DNA from: Nitrospiraceae bacterium
GTDB lineage: Bacteria; Nitrospirota; Nitrospiria; Nitrospirales; Nitrospiraceae
Length of the DNA stretch: 8,163 nt
Assembly (NCBI GenBank): GCA_025934615.1
Contig: JAICXS010000068.1
Location: forward strand, 1 to 8,163
Direction: 5' to 3'
This document shows, in pieces, positions 1 to 6,517 of this stretch. The first letter of the stretch is position 1. Every line of letters starts with the position of its first letter. A program made the position numbers and the translations under genes. The notes beneath the pieces are model-generated. The model was not told the origin of the DNA. It made no database searches and worked only from the letters and a program-made list of their open reading frames with translations.

Positions 1-2
1 AA

Positions 3-1241
3 CCCGAAGAGGGAATCGCCCGCGTCACGCAAGCAATCACACGCGAGCCTCGTCCACGGCGCACTCAGCCGGCGTGGAAACGTTTCAATGTCTCATCCTA
101 TCTGCTGCTGCATGAATTGATGGTCATCGTGGCCGCCGGGGTCCTCCTGAATTATCTCGGCTTGATGCTGAGTCTCCGCCTGCAAAGCATCCTTTATCTG
201 GATATGGTCGGTACGGCACTGGCGGCGCTTCTGCTCGGCCCATGGTGGGGCGCACTGACGGCGTTGCTGTCCAGTGCGCTGGTGAATTGGATACTCTATC
301 CTGGTTCGCTCGCGGACGTGCTTATCTTCCCTTGGGTCTTGGTGAACATGAGCGGAGGATTCTTCTGGGGATTTCTGGCCCGGCGAGCCGCCTTTTGCAG
401 CTATGTCAAGGCGTCTCGAACCTCGGCGCTAAGCCATGCGGCATATCTGGTGACGTTTGGCGTGTTCGGCGCCGCGGTCATGAGCGTGCCCGGAACATTT
501 ATTCAAGCGGCGTTGTCGGAGCCCACGGTATTGGCGCTCGATCCGGATGTGGCACAGGCGCTTCACACCATGATCCTCAGTTGGCAGGAATCCATTCAGG
601 ACGAGTTCGAAGCCCTGTTCGGCGTGGCGTGGGGGGAGAGTGTGGGATGGGTAACGGTGAGCTGGATTCAAAACTTCCTCCGCTATATTCCCGATAAGAC
701 CATCAGTGTGGCGATTGCGCTGATGTTGATCAAATACGGCTTTCCGCTCTTCGACCGAGAATTGATCCAAGGCGGACCGGGCAAAGCGCGCCTCAGAGAT
801 ACCGCTGCCGCGCCGCTGATCCTTGGTGCGGTGTACGGGCCATGTTTCCTCGCGCTGGTATTGGCCGACCGATACACCGGTGAAGCCTACTGGCCGCTTT
901 GGGGAGCGCCTTGGCTGTGTATTCTCGGAGGGATGGTCGGATTGAAGCGTTGGGGACCGACGGACGAGAGCGCACGGAACGCATGTCTGTCTCGCGCCGA
1001 GCGCTACGCGCTGGCGCTGCGCCCGGTCCAACGAGAACCGGCCCATGACTTCGGACAACGTTTGGCCGTCGCCACGCTCATCGCCTGTGTGGTCTTTGCG
1101 CTGTGCTTGCCCTTGGTGTTGGCGGATTTTTACCAAGTCGCGTTTAATTTCTTCTGCGTCGTCTACGGCTTTCTCGTTGCGGTCTACTTGATTCGGGTAG
1201 GGATAGCGCAGAATATCTCAATCGCTCGCACAGGCAAGTGA
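3..1241 (+). CDS. ECF transporter S-component-like membrane protein, 5'-truncated by the window edge
   Basis: The frame is open from base 3 with no stop, and contains no ATG, GTG or TTG before a TTG at 117 that has no Shine-Dalgarno site. The gene therefore most likely begins upstream of the window; 412 residues are visible. The first visible stretch (residues 1-38) is Arg/Pro-rich and probably cytoplasmic. Next come hydrophobic segments at about 39-59, 65-100, 107-128 and 145-165. 'LDMVGTALAALLLGPWWGALTALLSSA' is interrupted here only to note its LDMVGTA start at about 66 and its GPWWG at about 79. The 'IPDKTISVAIALML' stretch (about 229-242) is also typical of S components of energy-coupling-factor vitamin transporters. 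At least three further membrane segments (about 268-288, 354-376, 381-400) follow, beyond the usual size of an S component. No ECF ATPase or T subunit is visible nearby, so substrate and partner are unknown. It could instead be the membrane-sensing part of another protein. Family resemblance is moderate; the function is inferred. Confidence 0.6.
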   Translation, partial: PEEGIARVTQAITREPRPRRTQPAWKRFNVSSYLLLHELMVIVAAGVLLNYLGLMLSLRLQSILYLDMVGTALAALLLGPWWGALTALLSSALVNWILYPGSLADVLIFPWVLVNMSGGFFWGFLARRAAFCSYVKASRTSALSHAAYLVTFGVFGAAVMSVPGTFIQAALSEPTVLALDPDVAQALHTMILSWQESIQDEFEALFGVAWGESVGWVTVSWIQNFLRYIPDKTISVAIALMLIKYGFPLFDRELIQGGPGKARLRDTAAAPLILGAVYGPCFLALVLADRYTGEAYWPLWGAPWLCILGGMVGLKRWGPTDESARNACLSRAERYALALRPVQREPAHDFGQRLAVATLIACVVFALCLPLVLADFYQVAFNFFCVVYGFLVAVYLIRVGIAQNISIARTGK

Positions 1242-1366
1242 GTGGAGGCCGAAAACGCCGCCCAACTTCGTTCTCGCCTCGTCAAAGTCCTCAACGTAGC
1301 CCAGGGCTACGCTTGCGGCTTTGATGTCGGCTGCGGCCTCGTTGGATCGCCGTTTTGGGCCTCCAC
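1242..1366. repeat. Palindromic intergenic repeat, copy C (125 bp)
   Basis: The ends form an inverted repeat: GTGGAGGCCGAAAACG at 1242-1257 pairs with CGTTTTGGGCCTCCAC at 1351-1366 (15 of 16 positions). An inner perfect palindrome, CGTAGCCC-A-GGGCTACG, lies at 1295-1311. Three boxes are shared with copies A and B: CGTTCTC (1269), TCAACGTA (1291) and CTGCGGCC (1331). Positions 1262-1302 match 7262-7302 at 35 of 41 bases. The element starts on the base after the upstream stop codon (TGA 1239-1241) and fills nearly all of the gap to the deacetylase gene. It could form a long RNA hairpin at the 3' end of the upstream mRNA. No transposase is linked to it. Confidence 0.8.
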
Positions 1367-1385
1367 ATTGAGTGAAAAAAACAGA

Positions 1386-2114
1386 ATGAATCTTATTCTG
1401 ATATTAGCGATTATTATTGGGTATGACGTCGCATCCCATCCTTTGACGACCTCCGCTGAAGTTATTCGCGAGGGGCCGCGGACCTGTAAAACTGTAGCGT
1501 TGACGTTCGATATGTGTCCCGTGCGGGAGGGGAGTGGGTATGATGAGCCGTTGGTCCGCACGCTCATCGAAAAGAAAATTCCGGCCACGTTTTTCCTGTC
1601 CGGGCGCTGGATCGTGAAGCATGATGCGGAGGTCAAAGCCTTACTGGCCGTCCCGTTTTTCGAGATCGGGACACACGGCCAGGTTCATGCCCACTTGACC
1701 GAGTTGGATGAGACACGGCAACGTCGGGAGATCCTTGAACCGGTGACGCTCTTACGGACGAAGTATGGCAGGACCGCCCCTCTATTCCGGCCGCCGTACG
1801 GAGAGTACAATGAGGCAACGATTCATCTGGCGGAGATTCTAGGTTTGCGATTCATTCTCTGGAATGTCGTATCGGGCGATCCGGATCCGCATCTGTCTCG
1901 GGCCGAAATTGCTCATACCGTCAAATCGCGGGCCCGGAACGGCAGCATTGTGGTGATGCACGCCAACGGCAAAGGCCGGCACACCCAGGAAGTGGTCGGC
2001 GATCTCTACGATGACGTGATCGTTCGGCAGGGGTACCAGCCGGTCACGATCTCCACCTTATTGAATGATTGCGCTTCACCCTCTTCACATGACGGACGTG
2101 CGCCCCACCATTAG
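1386..2114 (+). CDS. Exported polysaccharide deacetylase (CE4/NodB-fold) with variant first motif
   Basis: This is a 242-residue protein of the carbohydrate esterase 4 fold, which removes N- or O-acyl groups from polysaccharides such as peptidoglycan or chitin-like glycans. The NodB motifs appear in order: TFDMC (40-44, usually TFDD), HGQVH (97-101, the H-x3-H metal pair), RPPYG (135-139), LWNVVSGDPD (158-167) and IVVMH (188-192, with the catalytic-type His192). A hydrophobic N-terminus (2-12) followed by a small-residue stretch ending near TTSA (21-24) looks like a signal peptide, implying envelope action. The frame is open back to a GTG at 1242, but those codons are repeat C, so ATG 1386 is preferred. 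TTG 1368 would add MSEKNR, a positively charged n-region, and is a credible alternative. The only Shine-Dalgarno-like sequence is a weak GAGTG at 1370. The substrate cannot be read from sequence. Residue 43 is Met where a second, metal-binding Asp is usual. Confidence 0.87.
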   Translation: MNLILILAIIIGYDVASHPLTTSAEVIREGPRTCKTVALTFDMCPVREGSGYDEPLVRTLIEKKIPATFFLSGRWIVKHDAEVKALLAVPFFEIGTHGQVHAHLTELDETRQRREILEPVTLLRTKYGRTAPLFRPPYGEYNEATIHLAEILGLRFILWNVVSGDPDPHLSRAEIAHTVKSRARNGSIVVMHANGKGRHTQEVVGDLYDDVIVRQGYQPVTISTLLNDCASPSSHDGRAPHH

Positions 2115-2568
2115 AGCGTATCGATCGGACGACGGTGCGGTGGTCATCCGTATGCTGGCCGATTCCGATCCGTGGAAGCGTCTCGGATATACCGCAAAGC
2201 ATTGGGAGCGGCTCTTTACGCCACTTCCGCCAGGCCGAGAAGGCTACGTGATCGAGCAAAACGGCATGGTGACCGGTCTCGCGCTTCTGCGCCGGCAATT
2301 TCTGTTCGGCGATTATTTGGAACTTCTGGCTATCGCCCCTTCAACGCAACGCCAAGGGTTAGGCCGCGCCTTGTTGAATCATCTGGAACGGGTTGTGTTT
2401 ACGAGGTCCACGAATCTCTTTGTCTGTGTGTCCGACTTCAACACGTCGGCCCGCGAATTTTATGAACGCAACGGTTACCGGGAAGTCGGGCCATTACCGG
2501 ATCTTCTGATGCCGGGAACATCCGAACTTCTTCTCCGAAAAACCAGCGGGCCGGCCAAGTCGGCATGA
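2089..2568 (+). CDS. GNAT-family N-acetyltransferase
   Basis: This protein has 159 residues from ATG 2089, or 167 from ATG 2065. It belongs to the GCN5-related acetyltransferases, which transfer acetyl from acetyl-CoA to an amine. The acetyl-CoA site motif A is clear: a beta strand LELLAIAP followed by QRQGLGRALL, giving the Q-x-x-G-x-G pyrophosphate loop. Motif B follows, with DFNTSAREFYERNGY carrying the usual Tyr of the FYxRxGY stretch. ATG 2089 is preferred because the fold normally begins near PTIRAYRSDD and few residues precede it; neither start has a good Shine-Dalgarno site. The gene overlaps the deacetylase 3' end by 26 bases (50 from the earlier start) in another frame, suggesting translational coupling. 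The acetylated substrate is unknown. RimI-type protein acetylation or small-molecule modification are both possible. Confidence 0.85.
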   Translation: MTDVRPTIRAYRSDDGAVVIRMLADSDPWKRLGYTAKHWERLFTPLPPGREGYVIEQNGMVTGLALLRRQFLFGDYLELLAIAPSTQRQGLGRALLNHLERVVFTRSTNLFVCVSDFNTSAREFYERNGYREVGPLPDLLMPGTSELLLRKTSGPAKSA

Positions 2569-2573
2569 TAGAA

Positions 2574-2617
2574 TAGCCATCAGCCGTCGGCTTTCAGCCA
2601 TCTCAGCTGACCGCTGA
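2574..2617. repeat. Heptamer-phased repeat array upstream of the VOC gene
   Basis: Successive seven-base units in register read TAGCCAT, CAGCCGT, CGGCTTT, CAGCCAT (2574-2601), followed by CAGCTGA and CCGCTGA (2604-2617). CTGACCGCTGA at 2607-2617 is the exact reverse complement of TCAGCGGTCAG at 3050-3060, on the other side of the VOC gene. AGCCATCAGC occurs directly at 2575-2584 and again at 3045-3054. It fills most of the 72-base gap between the GNAT and VOC genes. Confidence 0.6.
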
Positions 2618-2640
2618 AGGTCCATAAGGCGGAGCGTCCC

Positions 2641-3039
2641 ATGCGGGTTACCAAACTGCTCCATACCAGAATGCGCGTCAGCGACATGGATCAGACAATC
2701 GCGTTCTACACCGGTGTGCTTGGGTTGGAAGTCATGGAGCGCAAGACCTCGCCCCGCGGGTCCCACCTGGCTTTTCTAAAAGTACCGAACAGTGAGGAAC
2801 TGATTGAGCTAGCGAGTTATCCGCCAAGCGGACCGGTTACCGTGCAGGAAGACCTGGTCCATCTCGCTTTTCAAGTCGAGAACCTGGACGATACTATGCG
2901 GGATCTCGGCTCCAAAGGAATCAAAATTACCGACGGTCCCACCCACTCATCGTCCGGGAGTCGATTTATCTTCATCGATGCGCCGGACGGCTATGAAATT
3001 GAGCTGATCGAGCGACCCCCAGGCACCGCTTTCGCCTAG
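2641..3039 (+). CDS. VOC-superfamily protein, probable lactoylglutathione lyase (glyoxalase I-like)
   Basis: This is a 132-residue single-chain glyoxalase/bleomycin-resistance fold, two beta-alpha-beta-beta-beta modules. From memory of E. coli GloA (metal ligands His5, Glu56, His74, Glu122), all four ligands are conserved at matching places: His8 in LLHTRMRV, Glu56 in LIELASY, His74 in LVHLAFQV and Glu121 in DGYEIELIE. The N-terminal 'RVSDMDQTIAFYTGVLGLEV' is also GloA-like. Glyoxalase I isomerises the hemithioacetal of methylglyoxal and glutathione, so a cytosolic detoxification role is likely. Another VOC activity, or a different thiol cofactor, cannot be excluded. The start is well supported: GGAG at 2631-2634 lies six bases before the ATG. 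The gene stands between two heptamer-repeat blocks and could be transcribed with the GNAT gene or on its own. Confidence 0.87.
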   Translation: MRVTKLLHTRMRVSDMDQTIAFYTGVLGLEVMERKTSPRGSHLAFLKVPNSEELIELASYPPSGPVTVQEDLVHLAFQVENLDDTMRDLGSKGIKITDGPTHSSSGSRFIFIDAPDGYEIELIERPPGTAFA

Positions 3040-3063
3040 CTGTCAGCCATCAGCGGTCAGTGA
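3037..3063. repeat. Heptamer-phased repeat array downstream of the VOC gene
   Basis: Three in-register TCAGNNN units (TCAGCCA 3043, TCAGCGG 3050, TCAGTGA 3057) follow a TAGCTG whose TAG is the VOC stop codon. It is related in inverse orientation to part of the array at 2574-2617. The next 75 bases (3064-3138) show no gene. They hold only a weak promoter-like pair, TTGCTC at 3093 and TACAAT at 3117 with an 18-base spacer, which I do not call with confidence. Confidence 0.5.
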
Positions 3064-3138
3064 CTGCGAGACCTAGGCCGGATGACCGCCGCTTGCTCAC
3101 GCCAATCGGCTCACCGTACAATTGTTCTGCAACATTAT

Positions 3139-3180
3139 TCTGACAAGCTGAAAGCTACCGGCCGATAGCTGATAGCTAAG
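3139..3180. repeat. AGCTNNN heptamer array in the uvrC leader
   Basis: Six consecutive seven-base units lie in register: TCTGACA, AGCTGAA, AGCTACC, GGCCGAT, AGCTGAT, AGCTAAG. Four of the six begin with AGCT. The array ends 12 bases before the uvrC ATG, so it lies in or next to the 5' untranslated region. Its consensus AGCTGAT is the complement-strand form of the TCAGC/ATCAGC units found beside the VOC gene, so all three blocks look like one repeat family. Confidence 0.6.
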
Positions 3181-3192
3181 ATCTTTAGAGCC

Positions 3193-5013
3193 ATGCTTCT
3201 GTCTCCCGATCTGCAATCCAAACTCGACCACTTACCTGATCAGCCCGGCGTCTATCTCATGAAGAGCGCGCGGGGTGAAATCATCTACATCGGTAAGGCA
3301 CGCGTGCTGACCGATCGGGTACGGACATATTTCTTGAAGGGGAGCGATCATACGCCGAAGACGAGCGTGCTGGTCGGCCAGGTGGCGGATATCGAAACGA
3401 TCGTGACGAGATCCGAGCTGGAGGCGCTGATTCTCGAAAGCAATCTGATCAAGCAACATCGTCCGCGGTTCAACGTAGTCTTGCGAGACGACAAACAGTA
3501 CCCGTACCTCCGCTTACCGGTCAAAGAGGATTTTCCTCGTTTGTCCATTGTTCGGCGCGTTCAAAAGGACGGTGCCCTCTACTATGGCCCCTACGTGCCG
3601 ACGGGCGCCATGCGTGAGACGTTGAAAGTCATCCGCAAAGTGTTCCCTCTCGCGACCTGTGAGATTGAAATCAATGGCCGGGCGGACCGTGCCTGTCTGG
3701 AATTCGAAATCAAACGGTGCATGGCGCCGTGCATCGGCAACCAGACGAAAGAAGACTACCACCAGATCGTCAAGCAGGTGCGCATGTTTTTAGAAGGCCG
3801 CGACACGGAATTGTTGGATGGTCTGCGAGCCAAGATGCATGCAGCCGCCGAGCAGGAGGATTTTGAAGAAGCAGCGCGCGTTCGAGACCGGATCGTCAAG
3901 ATCGACCGGACGCTGGAACGGCAGCGTGTGGCGCAGACGAGCGGTATCGATCAGGACGTCGTCGGGATCGCCCGGCAAGGACCGGCGGTGGATTTGCAGA
4001 TGCTGTTTGTCCGTGGAGGGCTGCTGATCGGTCGAAAGGATTTTTTTTGGCCCGAAGGGGCCGATACGACGGACGTGGAATTGGTGCGCTCGGCCATTGA
4101 ACAATTTTATAACAAAGACGGATTGCCGCCGAAAGAACTTCTGATCCCCGTCGCCTTGGAAGACACGCCGTTGATAGAGGATTGGCTGTCGCAGAAAAAA
4201 GGCGAATCGGTTCGAGTCGTCACGCCGGAGCGTGGCGCCAAGCACCAATTGCTCCGGTTGGCGGAGGAGAATGCCGGCGCCGCCATCGCCGACCATTTAC
4301 GGGATCAGGAGATCGACCGGCAAGCGGTCGAAGAACTCAAGCGGCTGCTTCGTCTGCCGCTCGCACCGCGGCGCATCGAATGTTTCGATATCTCCAACAC
4401 GATGGGCGACCAATCCGTAGCGTCAATGGTCGTATGGGACGAGGGACAAGCCAAGAAAGCCGATTATCGCAAATATCGTATTAAAACCGTCGAAGGCGCG
4501 AACGATTTTGCGAGCATGCAAGAAGTTGTGGCCCGTCGCTATCACTCGTCTCAGGAGCTTCCGCTTCCCGATCTCGTGATGATCGACGGCGGGCTCGGCC
4601 AATTGATGGCTGCGATAGAGGGATTGCGAACCATCGGCCGATCCGAGCTGACCATGATCGGATTGGCGAAGGCGCGTGGAGAAAAAGAAGAGCGCGTCTT
4701 TCTGCCAGGCCGGAAGAATCCGGTGCTTCTCAATCCTTCTTCACCCGCCACCCATTTGCTTCAGCGCATTCGTGATGAAGCGCATCGCTTTGCGATTACG
4801 TATCATCGCAAGTTGAGAGGGAAAGCGTTGGTTGCTTCGGAGTTAGATGGCATTATCGGGATCGGCACGATCCGACGAAATCGGTTACTGAAGACGTTTG
4901 GCAATCTCGATAAGATTGCCGAAGCGACGGATGATCAATTGCGGGAGGCCGGGCTCGATGCCAAAACAATGGAAGAAGTTCGCAAGGCCCTGAGCTCAGC
5001 TCGACCTCTCTGA
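3193..5013 (+). CDS. uvrC: UvrABC system protein C, excision nuclease subunit
   Basis: This 606-residue, full-length UvrC makes both incisions around a lesion after UvrB has loaded on damaged DNA. The N-terminal GIY-YIG nuclease (3' incision) has GVY 19-21, YIG 32-34, Arg42 and metal-ligand Glu82. A cysteine cluster at 156, 168, 176 and 180 (C-x11-C-x7-C-x3-C) matches the residues reported to hold an iron-sulfur cluster in E. coli UvrC. The UVR motif that contacts UvrB spans about 213-245 (EQEDFEEAARVRDRI). The C-terminal RNase H-like nuclease (5' incision) shows Asp399 in ECFDISN, Asp465 in VMIDGG and His531 in DEAHRFAITYHR. Helix-hairpin-helix DNA binding follows at about 552-600. No catalytic residue is missing. 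The start has only a weak Shine-Dalgarno site (TTAGAG) but sits at the usual distance before PGVYLM. The gene is convergent with the acyl-CoA dehydrogenase; the 41-base gap between them shows no clear terminator hairpin. Confidence 0.98.
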   Translation: MLLSPDLQSKLDHLPDQPGVYLMKSARGEIIYIGKARVLTDRVRTYFLKGSDHTPKTSVLVGQVADIETIVTRSELEALILESNLIKQHRPRFNVVLRDDKQYPYLRLPVKEDFPRLSIVRRVQKDGALYYGPYVPTGAMRETLKVIRKVFPLATCEIEINGRADRACLEFEIKRCMAPCIGNQTKEDYHQIVKQVRMFLEGRDTELLDGLRAKMHAAAEQEDFEEAARVRDRIVKIDRTLERQRVAQTSGIDQDVVGIARQGPAVDLQMLFVRGGLLIGRKDFFWPEGADTTDVELVRSAIEQFYNKDGLPPKELLIPVALEDTPLIEDWLSQKKGESVRVVTPERGAKHQLLRLAEENAGAAIADHLRDQEIDRQAVEELKRLLRLPLAPRRIECFDISNTMGDQSVASMVVWDEGQAKKADYRKYRIKTVEGANDFASMQEVVARRYHSSQELPLPDLVMIDGGLGQLMAAIEGLRTIGRSELTMIGLAKARGEKEERVFLPGRKNPVLLNPSSPATHLLQRIRDEAHRFAITYHRKLRGKALVASELDGIIGIGTIRRNRLLKTFGNLDKIAEATDDQLREAGLDAKTMEEVRKALSSARPL

Positions 5014-5054
5014 CCATCCTTAAAAGGGCCGTTACGCGTTCATCGTCCTAAATT

Positions 5055-6311
5055 CTATGCGCCCGCGTGTTCCCCGTATTTCTTGATCAGCTGCTGCGCC
5101 CCGACCAGCATGAGGACCTCATTCGCGCCATCCTCGATCAGCGATGCCCGCGCATCGCGAAAAAGCTTTTCGATCACAGAGCCTCGGCTCAAACCTTTGC
5201 CGCCGAAGAGCTGAAGCGCCGTATCGGTCACTTCCCAACAGGCTTGCGTGCAATACGTCTTGGCGGCTATCGCATATTCGACGGCTGGAGTCGCGGCGGC
5301 ATGGTTGTAGATCAAGGCGGCGCGGGACAACGCTCGACACGTTTCAACCTTCGTAAACAGCTCGAACAGATGCTTCTGCACGAGTTGGTGCTCCCACAGC
5401 GGTTTTCCACCTTGGATCCGTGAGCGAGTGTACGCCAGGGCTTCCTCGTATGCCGCCCGTGCGACACCCGTAAAGACGGCCGCGACCGCGCTATTCGTGA
5501 GCACCAAGGTTCGCTGAAGCACTGCTTCATATCCCTCTGGCCCCACCAACATATAGCGGGCAGGAATGCGGACATTCTTAAATATCATCCCTCCCTGATT
5601 CAGCGCGCGCTGGCCGAGCTTGTCGAGCGGAGGGCCTTTGGTGACGCCCGGCAAGTTCAGTGGAATAAAGGCAACGCCACCGCCGGCGAGTCCTTTGCTT
5701 GGGTCCAGGGTGAGATAGGTAACGGCGTGAGTGGCGATCGTGCCGTTTGAGATCCAGGCCGCTTTTTCTCCGTTGATGACATACGAGTCTCCTTCCCGGC
5801 GCGCGGTCACTTGTCCGATAATGTTCTGATTGTAAAATTCCGGCGTGCCGACTTGAAAACGATCCGATCCGTGATTCGGCTCGGTCAAGGCCCAGCAGCC
5901 CACGACCCGAGCCTCGCGATCCTCGACAAATGGGCGGACCAACTCGTCGATCAATGCCGCATTGCCCATGGCAGCCACGGAGAAAAATGGGAATCCCGCC
6001 ACGGCGATGCTGGCGGCAAAGTCCGCGCTGCCCCATCCCAGTTCTTCGAGCGCCAGGTGCAACTCCAATCCTTGCAGGCCCAGCCCACCGTAGGCATGCG
6101 GGACCAGCGCGGTATGAAAGCTCTGTGCATAAGCCGCTTTCAGCGTGGTCCAGAGGAGAGAGCCCGAGTCGATGATCTGTTGCGGATCGGACACGCGGTC
6201 CAGCGCCATGGCGGCCGGTCGCAACACATCGCGTGCAAATTGGTGGACGCCTTGCTTGAGTGCCTCCTGTTGTGGAGTGAGGGTGAGGCAGAGGTCCGTG
6301 TAAGGAGTCAT
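5055..6311 (-). CDS. Acyl-CoA dehydrogenase-family flavoprotein
   Basis: This 418-residue protein has the complete acyl-CoA dehydrogenase fold. These FAD enzymes oxidise acyl-CoA at alpha-beta carbons and pass electrons to electron-transfer flavoprotein. Visible motifs are ALTEPNHGSD (141-150, signature 1 at the flavin), WISNG (186-190), LGQRALNQG (232-240), QLFGGKGL (367-374) and RDARASLIEDGANEVL (385-400, signature 2). The usual I-Y-E-G catalytic Glu position reads I-E-D-G, so Asp394 occupies it. The alternative Glu site on helix G, used by isovaleryl- and long-chain enzymes, aligns with Thr272. The start is supported by AAAGG (complement of 6318-6322) six bases before the ATG. There is no ETF, thiolase or CoA ligase beside it, so the substrate is unknown. 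It could act on a non-fatty acyl-CoA or even be an oxidase of the same superfamily. It is transcribed divergently from lemA. Confidence 0.92.
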   Translation of the reverse strand: MTPYTDLCLTLTPQQEALKQGVHQFARDVLRPAAMALDRVSDPQQIIDSGSLLWTTLKAAYAQSFHTALVPHAYGGLGLQGLELHLALEELGWGSADFAASIAVAGFPFFSVAAMGNAALIDELVRPFVEDREARVVGCWALTEPNHGSDRFQVGTPEFYNQNIIGQVTARREGDSYVINGEKAAWISNGTIATHAVTYLTLDPSKGLAGGGVAFIPLNLPGVTKGPPLDKLGQRALNQGGMIFKNVRIPARYMLVGPEGYEAVLQRTLVLTNSAVAAVFTGVARAAYEEALAYTRSRIQGGKPLWEHQLVQKHLFELFTKVETCRALSRAALIYNHAAATPAVEYAIAAKTYCTQACWEVTDTALQLFGGKGLSRGSVIEKLFRDARASLIEDGANEVLMLVGAQQLIKKYGEHAGA

Positions 6312-6383
6312 GGCATGCCTTTCTTCAATGGCCGCTTAACACTATGTCAGGTCACTGCCTTGATAGGCGTCAATGAGCGTCCG

Positions 6384-6389
6384 ATTATA
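6384..6389 (-). promoter_or_regulatory. Candidate -10 box for the acyl-CoA dehydrogenase gene
   Basis: The minus strand reads a perfect TATAAT here, which stands out in GC-rich surroundings. It would place a transcript start about 65 bases before the ATG at 6311. At 16-18 bases upstream I find no good -35 hexamer and no TGn extension, so the promoter may be weak or depend on an activator. Confidence 0.35.
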
Positions 6390-6442
6390 CTGTTGTCTTC
6401 TACGGAAGAGACGAAAATTTGGATGGCTGAGCTTGGGCGTGC

Positions 6443-6471
6443 TTGACACGTCCGATGAGGAGGCCTATGAA
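6443..6471 (+). promoter_or_regulatory. Candidate sigma-70-type promoter of lemA
   Basis: A consensus -35 TTGACA (6443-6448) and a -10 TATGAA (6466-6471, four of six consensus bases) are separated by exactly 17 bases. Initiation near 6478 would give a 5' leader of about 40 bases ending in the strong GGGAGGT ribosome site of lemA at 6504-6510. Its position and direction fit lemA. It lies about 54 bases from the opposing TATAAT of the divergent gene. Confidence 0.55.
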
Positions 6472-6517
6472 GATGTGGCCTGCAATGGTATGGAAATGAC
6501 TGTGGGAGGTCGGTTGC

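Noticed and set aside
429..1136. A 235-codon open frame on the minus strand inside the S-component-like gene
   Set aside because: It is antisense to a frame with clear membrane-protein character. Its translation is Arg/Gln/His-rich with no recognisable motif, typical of a shadow of a GC-rich gene.
1239..1374. TGAGTG on both sides of repeat C (1239-1244 and 1369-1374) as a target-site duplication
   Set aside because: The left copy overlaps the first bases of the element itself, the match is only six bases, and copies A and B show no equivalent duplication.
3093..3122. A promoter for uvrC (TTGCTC, 18 bases, TACAAT)
   Set aside because: The -35 matches only three consensus bases and such pairs occur by chance; mentioned in the neighbouring repeat entry but not called.
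2574..3180. A CRISPR array
   Set aside because: The repeats are degenerate seven-base units without unique spacers of constant length, and no cas gene is present.
3790..4296. A 168-codon minus-strand frame inside uvrC
   Set aside because: It lies wholly within uvrC, where the sense frame is conserved throughout; it is an antisense shadow.
5014..5054. A possible bidirectional terminator between the convergent uvrC and acyl-CoA dehydrogenase genes
   Set aside because: The 41 bases contain no stem of useful length followed by a T-run in either direction, so I do not call one.
5811..6446. A 211-codon plus-strand frame across the 5' part of the acyl-CoA dehydrogenase gene and the intergenic region
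   Set aside because: The opposite strand encodes conserved dehydrogenase motifs over most of this length. The plus-strand translation shows no family feature and no ribosome site at its start.
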